Source: Halobacteriales archaeon QS_3_64_16
GTDB taxonomy: Archaea; Halobacteriota; Halobacteria; Halobacteriales; Halococcaceae
Assembly (NCBI GenBank): GCA_003021705.1
Contig: PXRJ01000017.1
Span: 1-63,329 of the forward strand
Length of the DNA: 63,329 nt
Reading direction: 5' to 3'
A model generated the notes under the pieces. It had not been told where the DNA came from, ran no database searches, and saw nothing but the letters and a program-made list of their open reading frames with translations. Shown here piece by piece: positions 18,821 to 28,658 of this stretch; positions within the stretch are counted from its first letter, which is position 1, and every line of letters starts with the position of its first letter. A program made the translations under genes and the position numbers.

Positions 18821-20611
18821 ATGGTCCGTGCGCTGACGTGGGTGCTGATCGGCGTCGTGGTCTATATGCTCATCGCGACGGCGCTCAGTTCTCGGGGACT
18901 GCTCCCCGGCTACATCAGGGTGAGTGGACCCATAACGACGCTGCATACCCAACGCGGGAAGGTCGTTCTCGACCGACTCGCCCGCCCGAAACGCCTCTGG
19001 CGCGCCTGGGGGAACTTCGGGATCGGCATCGCTCTCGTCGTGATGCTCGGTGCGTTCCTGTTTTTCATCACGGCTGCCTACAGCGTGATTCAGAACCCGC
19101 CGGCAGCGTCGGCGGTCAACCAGCCACGGAACGTACTGGTGATCCCCGGCGTCAACGATTTCTTACCGCTCTCGGTAGCCCCCGAGATCGTCTTCGGACT
19201 CTTAGTCGGCCTCGTCGTCCACGAGGGCGGTCACGGCCTGTTCTGCCGGGTCGAGGACATCGAGATCGACTCGATGGGACTGGCGTTGCTCACCCTACTC
19301 CCTGTCGGCGCGTTCGTCGAACCGGACGAGGAAAACAGAGAACAAGCCGATCGCGGCGGCCAGACCCGAATGTTCGCCGCCGGCGTTACCAATAACTTCG
19401 CGATATCGGTGCTCACATTCCTCATCCTGTTTGGCCCGATCACCGGCGCGATCGCCCCCGCAACCGGCGTCCCGATCGGGAACACCGTTCCGGGATCGGC
19501 CGCGGCGGACGCCGGCATCGAGCGCGGCGACGTGATCACTGCGGTCGAGGGCCAACCCATTGCGAACGAGAGCGACCTCGATCGCGCGCTCGCGAACGCC
19601 GACCGTCGGGTGTCACTTACGGTCGAAAATGACGGACAGGAACGACAGATGACGGTAGGGCGATCGCTGCTGGTCACCGGCGCGATACCGGGTGTCGTCT
19701 CCGGGATCGAGGTGAGTCCGACCGACGCGCCCGAGATCGTCGCCGTCAATGGTACGGAAGTCCACACCGAGAGCGCCTTCGAGGCCGCCCTCCGGAACCG
19801 CTCGGTCGCGACGATACGGACGGCCGAGGGAACGACCGCGACCGCGCCGATGGGCGTGTACGTCTCCCGGCTCGCGGAGAACGGCTCGCTCGCGAGAAGC
19901 GGGGCCCCGCTCAATACCTCGATGATCGTCACCCGGATCGGCGGCGAACGGATCGTCGACGCGGCCGACCTACAGGAGACCCTCGACGCCCGCCAGCCCG
20001 GCGAGGAGGTATCAGTAGAAGCCTACGTGAACGGGGATCGTCGAACCTACGACGTGACGCTCGATGCCAGCCCGGAGGACGACGGTGCCCGCCTCGGGGT
20101 GTTCCTCGCCGAGGGCACGAGCGGGGTCACTACCACGGACCTCGGGATCGATCCCTACCCCGCCGAGCAGTTGCTCTCGATTCTCGGCGGGGACGCTGCG
20201 ACAGGCGGGGGCATCGGAGCGTTCTTACTCGGCATCGTCCAGACCCTCGTCCTGCCGCTGGCGAGCGTAGTTCCCGGCGGCGGGGCCTATAATTTCGCGG
20301 GCTTCGTCGGCCCGGTGACGGACTTCTATACCCTCCAGGGTCCGCTCTCGGCGCTCGGTGGGTGGGTCTTCGCACTCGCGAACGTCTTGTTCTGGACTGG
20401 CTGGGTCAACATCCAGCTGGCATTTTTCAATTGTATCCCGAGCTTCCCGCTCGACGGCGGCCACATCCTCCGGACGACTACCGAGGCGGTCGTCTCGCGG
20501 CTGCCGGTGAGCGGGGGCCACAACCTCACCGGAGCCGTGACGACGGCGGTGAGCCTGACAATGCTCGCGAGCCTCCTGCTCGCGATCTTTGGTCCGCAGT
20601 TGTTAGGGTGA
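18821..20611 (+). CDS. Site-2 protease (M50) with PDZ domains
   Basis: 596 residues. N-terminal membrane segments lead to the zinc motif VVHEGGHGLFC. One PDZ domain follows (PGSAAADAGIERGDVITAVEGQPI, residues ~225-285), and a second, weaker PDZ-like segment is at ~345-410 (ITRIGGERIVDAADLQETL). The third zinc ligand comes late, in NCIPSFPLDGGHILR, followed by a terminal helix. This is the RseP/S2P-like intramembrane protease family, expected to cleave a membrane-bound regulator after a first cut. ATG 18821 is favoured over the GTG at 18812. A second M50 protease is encoded 4.4 kb upstream. Confidence 0.9.
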   Translation: MVRALTWVLIGVVVYMLIATALSSRGLLPGYIRVSGPITTLHTQRGKVVLDRLARPKRLWRAWGNFGIGIALVVMLGAFLFFITAAYSVIQNPPAASAVNQPRNVLVIPGVNDFLPLSVAPEIVFGLLVGLVVHEGGHGLFCRVEDIEIDSMGLALLTLLPVGAFVEPDEENREQADRGGQTRMFAAGVTNNFAISVLTFLILFGPITGAIAPATGVPIGNTVPGSAAADAGIERGDVITAVEGQPIANESDLDRALANADRRVSLTVENDGQERQMTVGRSLLVTGAIPGVVSGIEVSPTDAPEIVAVNGTEVHTESAFEAALRNRSVATIRTAEGTTATAPMGVYVSRLAENGSLARSGAPLNTSMIVTRIGGERIVDAADLQETLDARQPGEEVSVEAYVNGDRRTYDVTLDASPEDDGARLGVFLAEGTSGVTTTDLGIDPYPAEQLLSILGGDAATGGGIGAFLLGIVQTLVLPLASVVPGGGAYNFAGFVGPVTDFYTLQGPLSALGGWVFALANVLFWTGWVNIQLAFFNCIPSFPLDGGHILRTTTEAVVSRLPVSGGHNLTGAVTTAVSLTMLASLLLAIFGPQLLG

Positions 20612-20677
20612 TACCGTGCCGAACGCTCCCGCGGCCCGTCTCACAACGCCCTTGTCGATGGCATACCAAGCGGACGT

Positions 20678-22573
20678 ATGGAACAGGAGGGTACGGAACG
20701 ACGCAAGCCACCCGAGACCGAGGAAGGCTGGTACGCGCTACACGACTTCCGAACGATCGACTGGGATGCCTGGCGGGAGGCCCCCCCAACGGTCCGCGAG
20801 CGCGCGATCGAAGAGGGTAGCGAGTACCTCGCGAACCACGAGGCCTTAGCGGACACCGATAGGGACAGGGGCGCGAGTGCGGTTTTCTCGGTGCTCGGCC
20901 ACGAGGCCGACTTCATGATTTTGCATCTCCGGCCCGAGATGGCCGATGTCGAACTCGCCGAGCGACGCTTCGAACGCACGAGTTTCGCCGAGTTTACCGA
21001 CCACACCGACTCGTTCGTCTCGGTCACCGAGGCCAGTGGCTATACGACCGATCTCGACGACGAGGAGATGGACCCGGGCCTGCGCCGCTACATCGACATG
21101 CGCCTGCGCCCGACGCTGCCAGACGCCGAATACGTCTGTTTCTACCCGATGGACAAGCGCCGGGGTGAGTCCGAGAACTGGTACGACCTACCCTTCGAGG
21201 AGCGCGCCGAGCACATGAGCGCGCATGGCGACATCGGGCGGAAGTACGCGGGGAAGGTCACTCAGATCGTCACCGGCAGCGTGGGCTTCGACGACTGGGA
21301 GTGGGGCGTGACCCTCTTTTCGAACGACCCGACCGAGATCAAACACCTCTTGTACGAGATGCGCTTCGATCCCTCGACCTCCCGGTACGCCGAGTTCGGA
21401 TCCTTCTATTTCGGCCGGCGATTCGAACCGTCCGATCTGGGAGCCTTCCTGGCCGGCGACCCCGTCCCCAGCGGCGGGACGGACACGGAGGACACACCGG
21501 AATCCGACGCGGGCAGCGACGAGGGCACGGCCCGACCGCTGAGGTCCGAACTCGATGCGCTCGATGTCCCCGAGTCCCTCGAGATCCCCGAGGGTGCCTG
21601 CGGCGTGCTCGTCGACAGCGACGCCGACCGGGAGACGATCGCAGCGGAACTCGACGGACTCCGGGGGAACTTCGAGCACTACGACAGCCACCTTGGAACG
21701 GTCCTCGCCAGCGGAAGCGACGACGATGGAACGGGCGAGGACGATGAGACGATAACGATCGCGAGCCTCTGGGAGACCGAGCGGGCGGCCGATACCGCAG
21801 CGGGCTTTCTCGCCGATCTCCCTGGGGTTCTCGATCACCGCATGGGACCGATCGATACCGACGGGACCGACGCCCGAGACGCCTCGAACGAGGAGCCGGC
21901 CGCCACAACCCCGGTCGACCCCCAGCCACCCGCCGATACCGAGACCGGCGACATCCGGGGCGAACTCGCCGATCTCGATATCTACGCCGGCCAACCTCAC
22001 GGCGAGGACGTCTACGCACTGGTGCTTTACTCCGAGGCCGATAGCGAGGGTCTCGCCGAGCAGGTCACGGACCTGCAGGAGGGGTTCGAGCGTTACGATA
22101 CCCACACGAAAACCGCGGTCTACGAGAACCCCGATGGGGAGCGGTCAGCGGTCGTGAGCCTCTGGGAGACCGAGCGGGCAGCCGACACCGCGGCGGGCTT
22201 TCTCGCGGACTTGCCCGGCATCGTCGCGCGCGCCGGTAAACGTGGTTCGGAGGGAGTGGACGATTCCGGTAGGCATGCCGAGGAGGAGTCGGGCTTTGGC
22301 ACGATGGGAATGTTCTATACGACGAAACCCGAGCATCGCGAGGAATTCGTCGAGCGCTTCGAGAGCGTCGGCGATCTGCTCGCGGACATGGAGGGCCACG
22401 GGGAGACCGACCTGCTCGTCAATCGCGAAGCGGAGAACGACATGTTCATCGCCAGCCAGTGGCGCTCGCGCGAGGACGCGATGGACTTCTTCCGGAGCGA
22501 CGCCTTCCGCGAGACGGTGAGTTGGGGCCGAGAGGTCTTGGCCGATCGACCCCGACACGTCTTTCTGGCCTGA
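20678..22573 (+). CDS. pitA: PitA-type coproheme decarboxylase with duplicated ABM-like domains
   Basis: 631 residues. Residues ~1-255 are a chlorite-dismutase-family (HemQ) domain: YPMDKRRGESENWYDLPFEE (catalytic-Tyr region), HGDIGRKYAGKVTQIVTG, then GFDDWEWGVTLFSNDP and YEMRFDPSTSRYAEFGSFY. The enzyme converts coproheme to heme. Two ~95-residue repeats follow (about 290-395 and 425-525), each ending in SLWETERAADTAAGFLADL. A C-terminal antibiotic-monooxygenase-like domain (MGMFYTTKPEHREEFVERF, residues ~545-631) closes the protein. Haloarchaeal PitA normally combines Cld and ABM parts; the extra duplicated middle makes this one long. Confidence 0.88.
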   Translation: MEQEGTERRKPPETEEGWYALHDFRTIDWDAWREAPPTVRERAIEEGSEYLANHEALADTDRDRGASAVFSVLGHEADFMILHLRPEMADVELAERRFERTSFAEFTDHTDSFVSVTEASGYTTDLDDEEMDPGLRRYIDMRLRPTLPDAEYVCFYPMDKRRGESENWYDLPFEERAEHMSAHGDIGRKYAGKVTQIVTGSVGFDDWEWGVTLFSNDPTEIKHLLYEMRFDPSTSRYAEFGSFYFGRRFEPSDLGAFLAGDPVPSGGTDTEDTPESDAGSDEGTARPLRSELDALDVPESLEIPEGACGVLVDSDADRETIAAELDGLRGNFEHYDSHLGTVLASGSDDDGTGEDDETITIASLWETERAADTAAGFLADLPGVLDHRMGPIDTDGTDARDASNEEPAATTPVDPQPPADTETGDIRGELADLDIYAGQPHGEDVYALVLYSEADSEGLAEQVTDLQEGFERYDTHTKTAVYENPDGERSAVVSLWETERAADTAAGFLADLPGIVARAGKRGSEGVDDSGRHAEEESGFGTMGMFYTTKPEHREEFVERFESVGDLLADMEGHGETDLLVNREAENDMFIASQWRSREDAMDFFRSDAFRETVSWGREVLADRPRHVFLA

Positions 22574-22760
22574 CCTAGCCCGCTTCGGCGATACGATCTT
22601 CGACGAACCGCCGAGGATCACCGTCGAGTGACTGCCTCCCTCGTTTTCGGCCGGACACTATCGTCGTTTGGTCCTTTGGTCCTCTCGCTCCCTCGATCTC
22701 CCATCCTTCCGCTTTTCCGATCCGACAGCTTTCCGGATCTGTTGCATTATCGCGACAGTA

Positions 22761-22768
22761 CTATAAGT
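22761..22768 (+). promoter_or_regulatory. TATA box for the halolysin gene
   Basis: CTATAAGT about 28 bases upstream of ATG 22793; promoter appears intact although the gene is broken. Confidence 0.5.
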
Positions 22769-22792
22769 TAGAATCCAATTACTAACGAAGTA

Positions 22793-24660
22793 ATGGCAGA
22801 CACGTACGCTACTCGGCGACGATTCCTACAGAGCGTCGTCGTGGCCGGAACGTTCGGAGCCACCGTCGAGAGCGTGGCCGCACAGTCCCGTGACCGATAC
22901 GTCGTTGGCACCGCCTCGCCCGCCGCAACCCGCGCCGCAGCCTCGCGTGCGACCGACGTCACGCGGACGCTCGATTTCGGATCCGCGAGGACGTTCGCTA
23001 CATCGAGGTCGACGGGGGAATAGATGCACTCGCACAGACGCTTCCGTGGGGTGTCGATCGGATCGACGCCGACGTCGCTCAGGCGGAGGGCGAGACGGGA
23101 GAGGGCGCGGACGTCTCGATCATCGATACCGGAATCGACGCCGACCACCCCGATCTCGAAGCGAACCTCGGGGCGGGCAAGGCCTTCGTCTCCTGTGAGG
23201 GTTCGGCCTGTACGACCTCCTGGGACGACGATAACGATCACGGCACTCACTGTGCGGGTATCGCTAGCGCGGTCGATAATTCCCGCGGGGTAGTCGGCGT
23301 TTCCTCGTCGGCGACGCTGCATGCCGCGAAGGTACTCGATAGCTCCGGATCGGGGTCGCTGTCCGATGTCGCTGCGGGCATCGAGTGGACGGCCGACCAG
23401 GGCTACGAGGTCGGCAGCCTGAGCCTCGGGACCGGATCGGACTACCAGACGCTGCAGGACGCCTGCCAGTACGCCGCCGACAACGGAGTACTGCTGGTGG
23501 CGGCCGCCGGCAACAGCGGGCCCTGTACGGACTGTGTCAATTACCCGGCGGCGTACGATACGACGATCGCCGTGAGCGCTACCGCCGAGGACGACTCGCT
23601 AGCAGGCTTTTCGAGCACCGGCCCGGAAGTCGAACTCGCTGCGCCCGGCAAGGACATTTACTCGACGATACCAGGGGGGTACGCGACCTTCAGCGGAACG
23701 TCGATGGCCTGCCCGCACGTCAGTGGTGTGGGCGGGCTATTGATGGCTGGTGACTATACGAACACCGAGGCTCGCCGCCGACTCCGCGGGACGGCCGAGG
23801 ACATCGGTCTCTCGGACAACGAGCAGGGGTACGGTCTCGTGGACGCCGAAGGGGCGCTGCCGATCGGCGAGGCCGGTACGGTCTCGACCAACCAACCCGA
23901 TCGGAGCACCTGGCGGACGGTCTCCTTCGAGCAGCGCTACGACGACCCGGTCGTGCTCATGAAACCGCTCTCGTTCGAGGGGGGCCAACCCGCCCACGTT
24001 CGGCTCCGGAACGTCGCGAGCGACGGTTTCGAGTTCCAGATCGAGGAGTGGGCGTACTTGGATGGTTCACACATCTCCGAGACGATCCACTATACCGTTA
24101 TCGAGGCTGGAACGTACACCCTCGCCAGTGGAACGACGGTCGAAGCCGGCCGAGTAGAGGCCAACCACACCTTCACGTCGGCGTCGTTCTCGGCGTCGCT
24201 CGATCGGACGCCGGTCGTCCTAACCGAGTCCCAGACGCGAAACGGCGGCCACGAGATCGTCACCCGCAACCGCGAGGTAACGACGGACGGGTTCGACGTT
24301 CGGATCCAAGAAGAAGAGGGCAGGGATGGCGGGCACAAAACCGAAGCTATCGGTTACCTCGCGGTCGAACCGGGGACCGACGTCCTCGGCAGTACGACTA
24401 TCGAAGCCGGCCGAACCGCCAACACCGTTACCGACGACTGGGAGGCGATCGGGTTCGAGGGGACCTACGATGCCACGCCGCTGTTCGCCGCCGGCATCCA
24501 GACGTTCGACGGCCCGGATACGGCCGCGCTTCGCTACCGGAGCCTCGGCCAGTCGGGCGTCGAGACCTTCGTCGAGGAGGAACGAAGCGCCGACGACGAG
24601 ACGAACCATACCACCGAGCGCGTCGGCTACCTCGTGCTCGGAAGCGAGGGACTCCTTTAG
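22793..24660 (+). pseudogene. Halolysin-type subtilase, frameshifted in the propeptide
   Basis: The first frame (22793-23023) gives a Tat signal (TRRRFLQSVVVAG) and the start of an I9 propeptide (RYVVGTASPAATRAAASR, TLDFG). At about 22978 it jumps by -1 to the frame that runs to 24660: IREDVRYIEVDGG, then the catalytic domain with Asp in SIIDTGIDADHPDLE, His in NDHGTHCAGI and Ser in FSGTSMACPHVSG, all intact. About 25 propeptide residues seem missing at the junction, so this looks like a short deletion and not just one lost base. The C-terminal ~250 residues are three H-lectin-like beta repeats (VVLMKPLSF.., TPVVLTESQTRNGGHEIV.., TPLFAAGIQTFDG..). Confidence 0.8.
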
Positions 24661-24876
24661 ACACTGGGCCGGTCGGGACCGATCGTGGCCGATCGCGGCC
24701 AGTCGTGGTCCGTCCGTCCACCGACCCATGGCACCGAGAGCGGGTGATCGGTCGAGAACTCCTCGACTCCGAACGGTTCTCGCTTGGACCCATCTCGAGA
24801 GCCGAGCGTAACGAGACGCCTAACGGGTAGTGCCAATAACGGAAATCCCTATGAGCGAGGGCTGGATACGGAGGGC

Positions 24877-25776
24877 ATGACGAAGCGACACGTCTCGTTG
24901 CCCGAGGACGCCGAAGCTGGCTTAGAGGAGTTCCTCAGGACGGTCGACGAACGCCTCTCCGGCCCAGAGGAGACGTGTGACGTCGTCGCGGACGTCCTGG
25001 TCGATCTCTATGGCGATCGAGAGGCCTACGAGCGCTGGCAGGCTGGCGGGGAGGTCTCGCCAGCCGAACGGGTTCGCCTCCAGGGCTACGATCCCTGTAA
25101 CTCGACGCTCGAATCGGAGTACTACGCCGAGAAGGATGAAGAGAAATTCGAGGAGTCCAAACACCTCCAGTGGCTCTGGCGGCAGTTCGACGCCACCCCG
25201 ATGGCCGACAACGTGGAGTTCGGGCTCCGGTTTCGGGCGATGTTGGCGGATCACCTCTTCGAAGAGGCAGGCGAGAACCTCCGGCTATTCAAAGGAATCT
25301 CGATGACCTACGGGCACAACGTCTCCGTCGGCGACAACACGGTGATCCACGACGACGTCCACCTCGACGACCGCGGCCGACTGACGATCGGCGATCGCGT
25401 GAGCCTGGCCGATGGTACTCACGTCTACAGCCACGATCACGACCTCGCCGATCAGACCGCGATTACGAACTTCCATACCGCGCTCGCCGACGACGTTCGG
25501 TGTGGCTACGACTCGATGATCCGGGCGGGGGTACGGGTCGAGGAGAACGCGATGGTCGGCGCGAAATCCATCCTCCAGCGTGACGTTCCCGCCCATCACG
25601 TCGCCGTCGGCACGCCCGCGAAATCGATTACCGTGAAACCGGGCTGGGAGGCCGTCGCCGAGCCGATCGAGGACGCGAACGCGGACAACCGGGAGCACCG
25701 TCGTATCGAGTACGACCTGCCCGAGGACCTCGAGGTCTTCGACGAGTTCGGCCGCGACCGGCGGCCCCCACAGTAA
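24877..25776 (+). CDS. Left-handed beta-helix acyltransferase (maltose/galactoside acetyltransferase-like)
   Basis: 299 residues. The first ~130 are helical and include PCNSTLESEYYAEKDEEKF. The hexapeptide-repeat beta-helix follows (~residues 140-260): VSVGDNTVIHDDVHLDDRG, LTIGDRVSLADGTHVYSHDH, IRAGVRVEENAMVGAKSIL and VAVGTPAKSI. The HVYSHDHDL segment supplies the likely catalytic His of the LacA/Maa type. It probably transfers an acetyl group to a sugar or nucleotide sugar. It stands just before the glycan genes, in keeping with a surface-glycan role. ATG 24877 has GGAGGG just upstream. Confidence 0.85.
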   Translation: MTKRHVSLPEDAEAGLEEFLRTVDERLSGPEETCDVVADVLVDLYGDREAYERWQAGGEVSPAERVRLQGYDPCNSTLESEYYAEKDEEKFEESKHLQWLWRQFDATPMADNVEFGLRFRAMLADHLFEEAGENLRLFKGISMTYGHNVSVGDNTVIHDDVHLDDRGRLTIGDRVSLADGTHVYSHDHDLADQTAITNFHTALADDVRCGYDSMIRAGVRVEENAMVGAKSILQRDVPAHHVAVGTPAKSITVKPGWEAVAEPIEDANADNREHRRIEYDLPEDLEVFDEFGRDRRPPQ

Positions 25777-25935
25777 CCGTCCGTCGCCCTAGAGCCGCTC
25801 TCGACCATGCTCCGTCTCAGATCGCTCCGTAGAACTATCGTAGGTGTGTGAATAAGACACATCGATCGCGGTGCCAACACGCAGCCATAAAGGCTTTTAG
25901 CGAAGCAGGGTTTCCTACGAACAACATTGGCTGCT

Positions 25936-27309
25936 ATGCGCTCGAATATATGCATCGTCGGAATGGGGTACGTCGGCCTGCCGTTGGCGGTAGCGTTCGA
26001 CGGGGCTGGCTACGACGTGACCGGTTTCGACATCTCCCGGGAGGTCGTCGACGCGCTCGGTAGCGGCGTCGATACGACCGGCGAGATCGGCGACGCCCGT
26101 GTCGAGGACAGTGAGATCACCTTCACCGACGACCCCTCGGCAATGGGGGCAGCGGAGTACGTGGTGATCGCGGTCCCGACACCGGTCGACGCGTCCTACC
26201 AGCCCGACCTGAACTACGTCGAAAGCGCCGGCGAGACCGCCGGCGAGCACATCCAGCAGGGAGCGACCGTCGTGCTCGAGTCGACGGTCTACCCCGGAGC
26301 GACCGAAGAAGTACTATTGCCGGCCATCGAACGAACCTCGGGCTGGAGTGCCGGCGAGGACTTTTACGTCGGGTACTCGCCCGAACGCGCGGTTCCGGGC
26401 GATCGGGAACACGGGCTCGATAACGTCGTAAAGATCGTCAGCGGGCGGACCGAAGCGGTTCGGGGCGATCTGGCGGATCTGTACAGTTCGATCGTCGGCG
26501 CGGGGATCTATCGCGCGCCGGCCATCGAGGTCGCCGAAGCCGCCAAATGCATCGAGAACGTCCAGCGCGACGTCAACATCGCGTTGGTGAACGAACTCGC
26601 CGGACTCTTCTCGAACTGGGATATCGACACGCATGCCGTGCTCGAAGCCGCCGGGACCAAGTGGAATTTTCATAAATATCAGCCCGGTCTCGTCGGCGGT
26701 CACTGTATCCCGGTCGATCCCTACTACCTCATCCACAAGGCCAACCGTGATGGACACACCGCCGAATTGATCGAGGCCGCCCGAGACGTGAACAGCGAGG
26801 TCCCGGTACGCTTGGCCGAGATGACGCTTGCCGCACTCGCCGAGCGCGCCGACTTGCTCGGCCGGACGGTCAAGGCCTCTGCCTCCGAAATGGGCACGAG
26901 TGCGAACGGCGGTGGGCCAGCAGGTTCGGAGTACGAGCGGGCGGCCGCCGAGGGTTCGCTGCTGGTCTTCGGGCTAGCGTACAAACCCAACACCGACGAC
27001 GTTCGCTCGACGGCGATCGAGACGTGCATCTCGGAACTCAAATCCGCGGGCGTGAGCCTCGTGGGGTACGACCCGCACGTCGATAGCGGTGTGATCGAAG
27101 AGCAGTTCGGCATCGATACCCAAGAGGAACTGTCCTTTGCGGGATTCGACGGCGCGGTGATACTGACGCCCCACCAGGAGATCGTCGAGCATAGTTTGAG
27201 CGAGATCCGCGAGGCACTCGGGGAGCAGCCGATCGTCGTCGACCCACACGCCGTCTTCCGACACGAAGGGAAACGTTCTCGTCACGAGCACGAGTACGTC
27301 GCCCTATAG
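25936..27309 (+). CDS. Nucleotide-sugar dehydrogenase (UDP-ManNAc / UDP-Glc type)
   Basis: 457 residues. NAD-binding N-terminus NICIVGMGYVGLPLAVAF, then the family signature EAAKCIENVQRDVNIALVNE with the general-base Lys, and the catalytic Cys in GLVGGHCIPVDPYYL. The C-terminal domain has VFGLAYKPNTDDVRSTA. The enzyme oxidises the C6 hydroxyl of a UDP-sugar twice to a uronic acid. VGGHCIPVDPYYL fits UDP-N-acetylmannosamine dehydrogenase (WecC) better than UDP-glucose dehydrogenase, but this is not decisive. A ~25-residue insert (SASEMGTSANGGGPAGSE) precedes the third domain. Its stop directly abuts the next ATG. Confidence 0.9.
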   Translation: MRSNICIVGMGYVGLPLAVAFDGAGYDVTGFDISREVVDALGSGVDTTGEIGDARVEDSEITFTDDPSAMGAAEYVVIAVPTPVDASYQPDLNYVESAGETAGEHIQQGATVVLESTVYPGATEEVLLPAIERTSGWSAGEDFYVGYSPERAVPGDREHGLDNVVKIVSGRTEAVRGDLADLYSSIVGAGIYRAPAIEVAEAAKCIENVQRDVNIALVNELAGLFSNWDIDTHAVLEAAGTKWNFHKYQPGLVGGHCIPVDPYYLIHKANRDGHTAELIEAARDVNSEVPVRLAEMTLAALAERADLLGRTVKASASEMGTSANGGGPAGSEYERAAAEGSLLVFGLAYKPNTDDVRSTAIETCISELKSAGVSLVGYDPHVDSGVIEEQFGIDTQEELSFAGFDGAVILTPHQEIVEHSLSEIREALGEQPIVVDPHAVFRHEGKRSRHEHEYVAL

Positions 27310-28488
27310 ATGTATCGCAAGCACGCCGTCGGGGTCGTCGTCCCGGCGTACAACGAGGAAGGGTTCGCCGGCGAGGTCATCGAAGGGATGCCGTCGTTCG
27401 TCGATCGGATCTACGCGGTCGACGACCGATCGACGGATGGGACCTGGAAGGAGATCCTCGCGGCCGCGGAGGCGGACGCAGCAGTCCGTGCACCCGACGG
27501 CGGGACGGTCGATAGCGGAACCGACACTACTAGCGATACCGGCATCGAAGCCGAGACAGGCGGCAAGAACGCAACCGCTGCGACCGCCCGGCGTTCGGGC
27601 GGCGACGATCGCCGAGACAGCCCCCTATTCGAGCGCGCGAGCGTCCAGGATCCGATCGGGCGGGTGCTCCCGATCCGCCACGAGCACAATCGAGGGGCGG
27701 GTGGTGCGATCAAGACCGGCTACCTCGCCGCCCTGCAGGACGACCTCGCGGTCGACATCGTGGCGACGATCGACGCCGACGGACAGATGGACTCGGGGCT
27801 GCTCCCACGATTCCTCAATCCGATCGTCGAGGGCGACGCGGAGTACACGAAGGGCAATCGCTTGCTCGACCGAGAGGCTCGCGAGGAGATGCCCACCTTC
27901 CGGCTGTTCGGCAACGCGATGCTCACCTTTCTGACAAAGATCGCGAGTGGCTACTGGAAGACGATGGATCCCCAGAACGGCTACACCACGATCTCGACGT
28001 CGACGTTGAGAGCCATCGACGTCAAGGAGCTCTACGAGTACTATGGATACTGTACGGATCTACTGATCAAACTCAACGTCGAGCGCGCTCACGTCGCCGA
28101 TGTCGCGATGCCGGCCCGGTACGGCGAGGAGACCTCGAGTATCAAATACGAGGAGTACATCAGGAAAGTATCACTACTACTGCTTCGGGGCTTTCTCTGG
28201 CGGCTAAAGACTCGGTATCTGTTGTTCGATTTCCACCCGCTCGCGTTGCTGTACGGGCTCGGGGCGCTCACGACCGGCACTGGAGTGCTCGAAGGCGTCT
28301 CGACGGTACGAAAGCGACTCGCGGCCAGAGGCCAATCCTCCGACCTCCCGGCTACCGGTACCGACGTCGGCTCCGGTTCTTGGGCGCGCAGTGCGCTCAC
28401 CGTCGCCGTCGGCTGCACGATACTGATCCTCTCGATGATCTTCGACCTGGAAGCCAACGAAGGCCTCGAAACACAGGTCAAAGAGTAA
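27310..28488 (+). CDS. Glycosyltransferase family 2 (dolichyl-phosphate sugar synthase-like)
   Basis: 392 residues. GT-A fold: VGVVVPAYNEEGFAGEVIEG, VDDRSTDGTW, EHNRGAGGAIKTGY and the metal-binding TIDADGQMD. A long low-complexity insert lies between the beta strands at residues ~55-105 (rich in Thr, Gly, Ala). Near the C-terminus are hydrophobic segments (TRYLLFDFHPLALLYGLG and SALTVAVGCTILILSMIF), so it is probably membrane-anchored. Likely charges dolichol phosphate or extends a lipid-linked glycan. Zero-base spacing from the dehydrogenase indicates one operon. Confidence 0.9.
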   Translation: MYRKHAVGVVVPAYNEEGFAGEVIEGMPSFVDRIYAVDDRSTDGTWKEILAAAEADAAVRAPDGGTVDSGTDTTSDTGIEAETGGKNATAATARRSGGDDRRDSPLFERASVQDPIGRVLPIRHEHNRGAGGAIKTGYLAALQDDLAVDIVATIDADGQMDSGLLPRFLNPIVEGDAEYTKGNRLLDREAREEMPTFRLFGNAMLTFLTKIASGYWKTMDPQNGYTTISTSTLRAIDVKELYEYYGYCTDLLIKLNVERAHVADVAMPARYGEETSSIKYEEYIRKVSLLLLRGFLWRLKTRYLLFDFHPLALLYGLGALTTGTGVLEGVSTVRKRLAARGQSSDLPATGTDVGSGSWARSALTVAVGCTILILSMIFDLEANEGLETQVKE

Positions 28489-28628
28489 GCCCTCCTTGAC
28501 AGTAATCGAGGCGCTCCCGCTTCGTTCCGACTCGTCTGTCCGCAGTATCGGAGCCGTCCGAGAAGCATTCGTTGCCGAATCGTATCTGCAAACTACCTGT
28601 AAAAGAATTTTTCACCAGCAACGCCAAG

Positions 28629-28635
28629 TATATAA
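28629..28635 (+). promoter_or_regulatory. TATA box for the GT4 gene
   Basis: TATATAA about 27 bases before ATG 28659; leaderless spacing that supports this start over the longer frame. Confidence 0.55.
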
Positions 28636-28658
28636 CGTCAGTGTCGGAACTACCCCTC

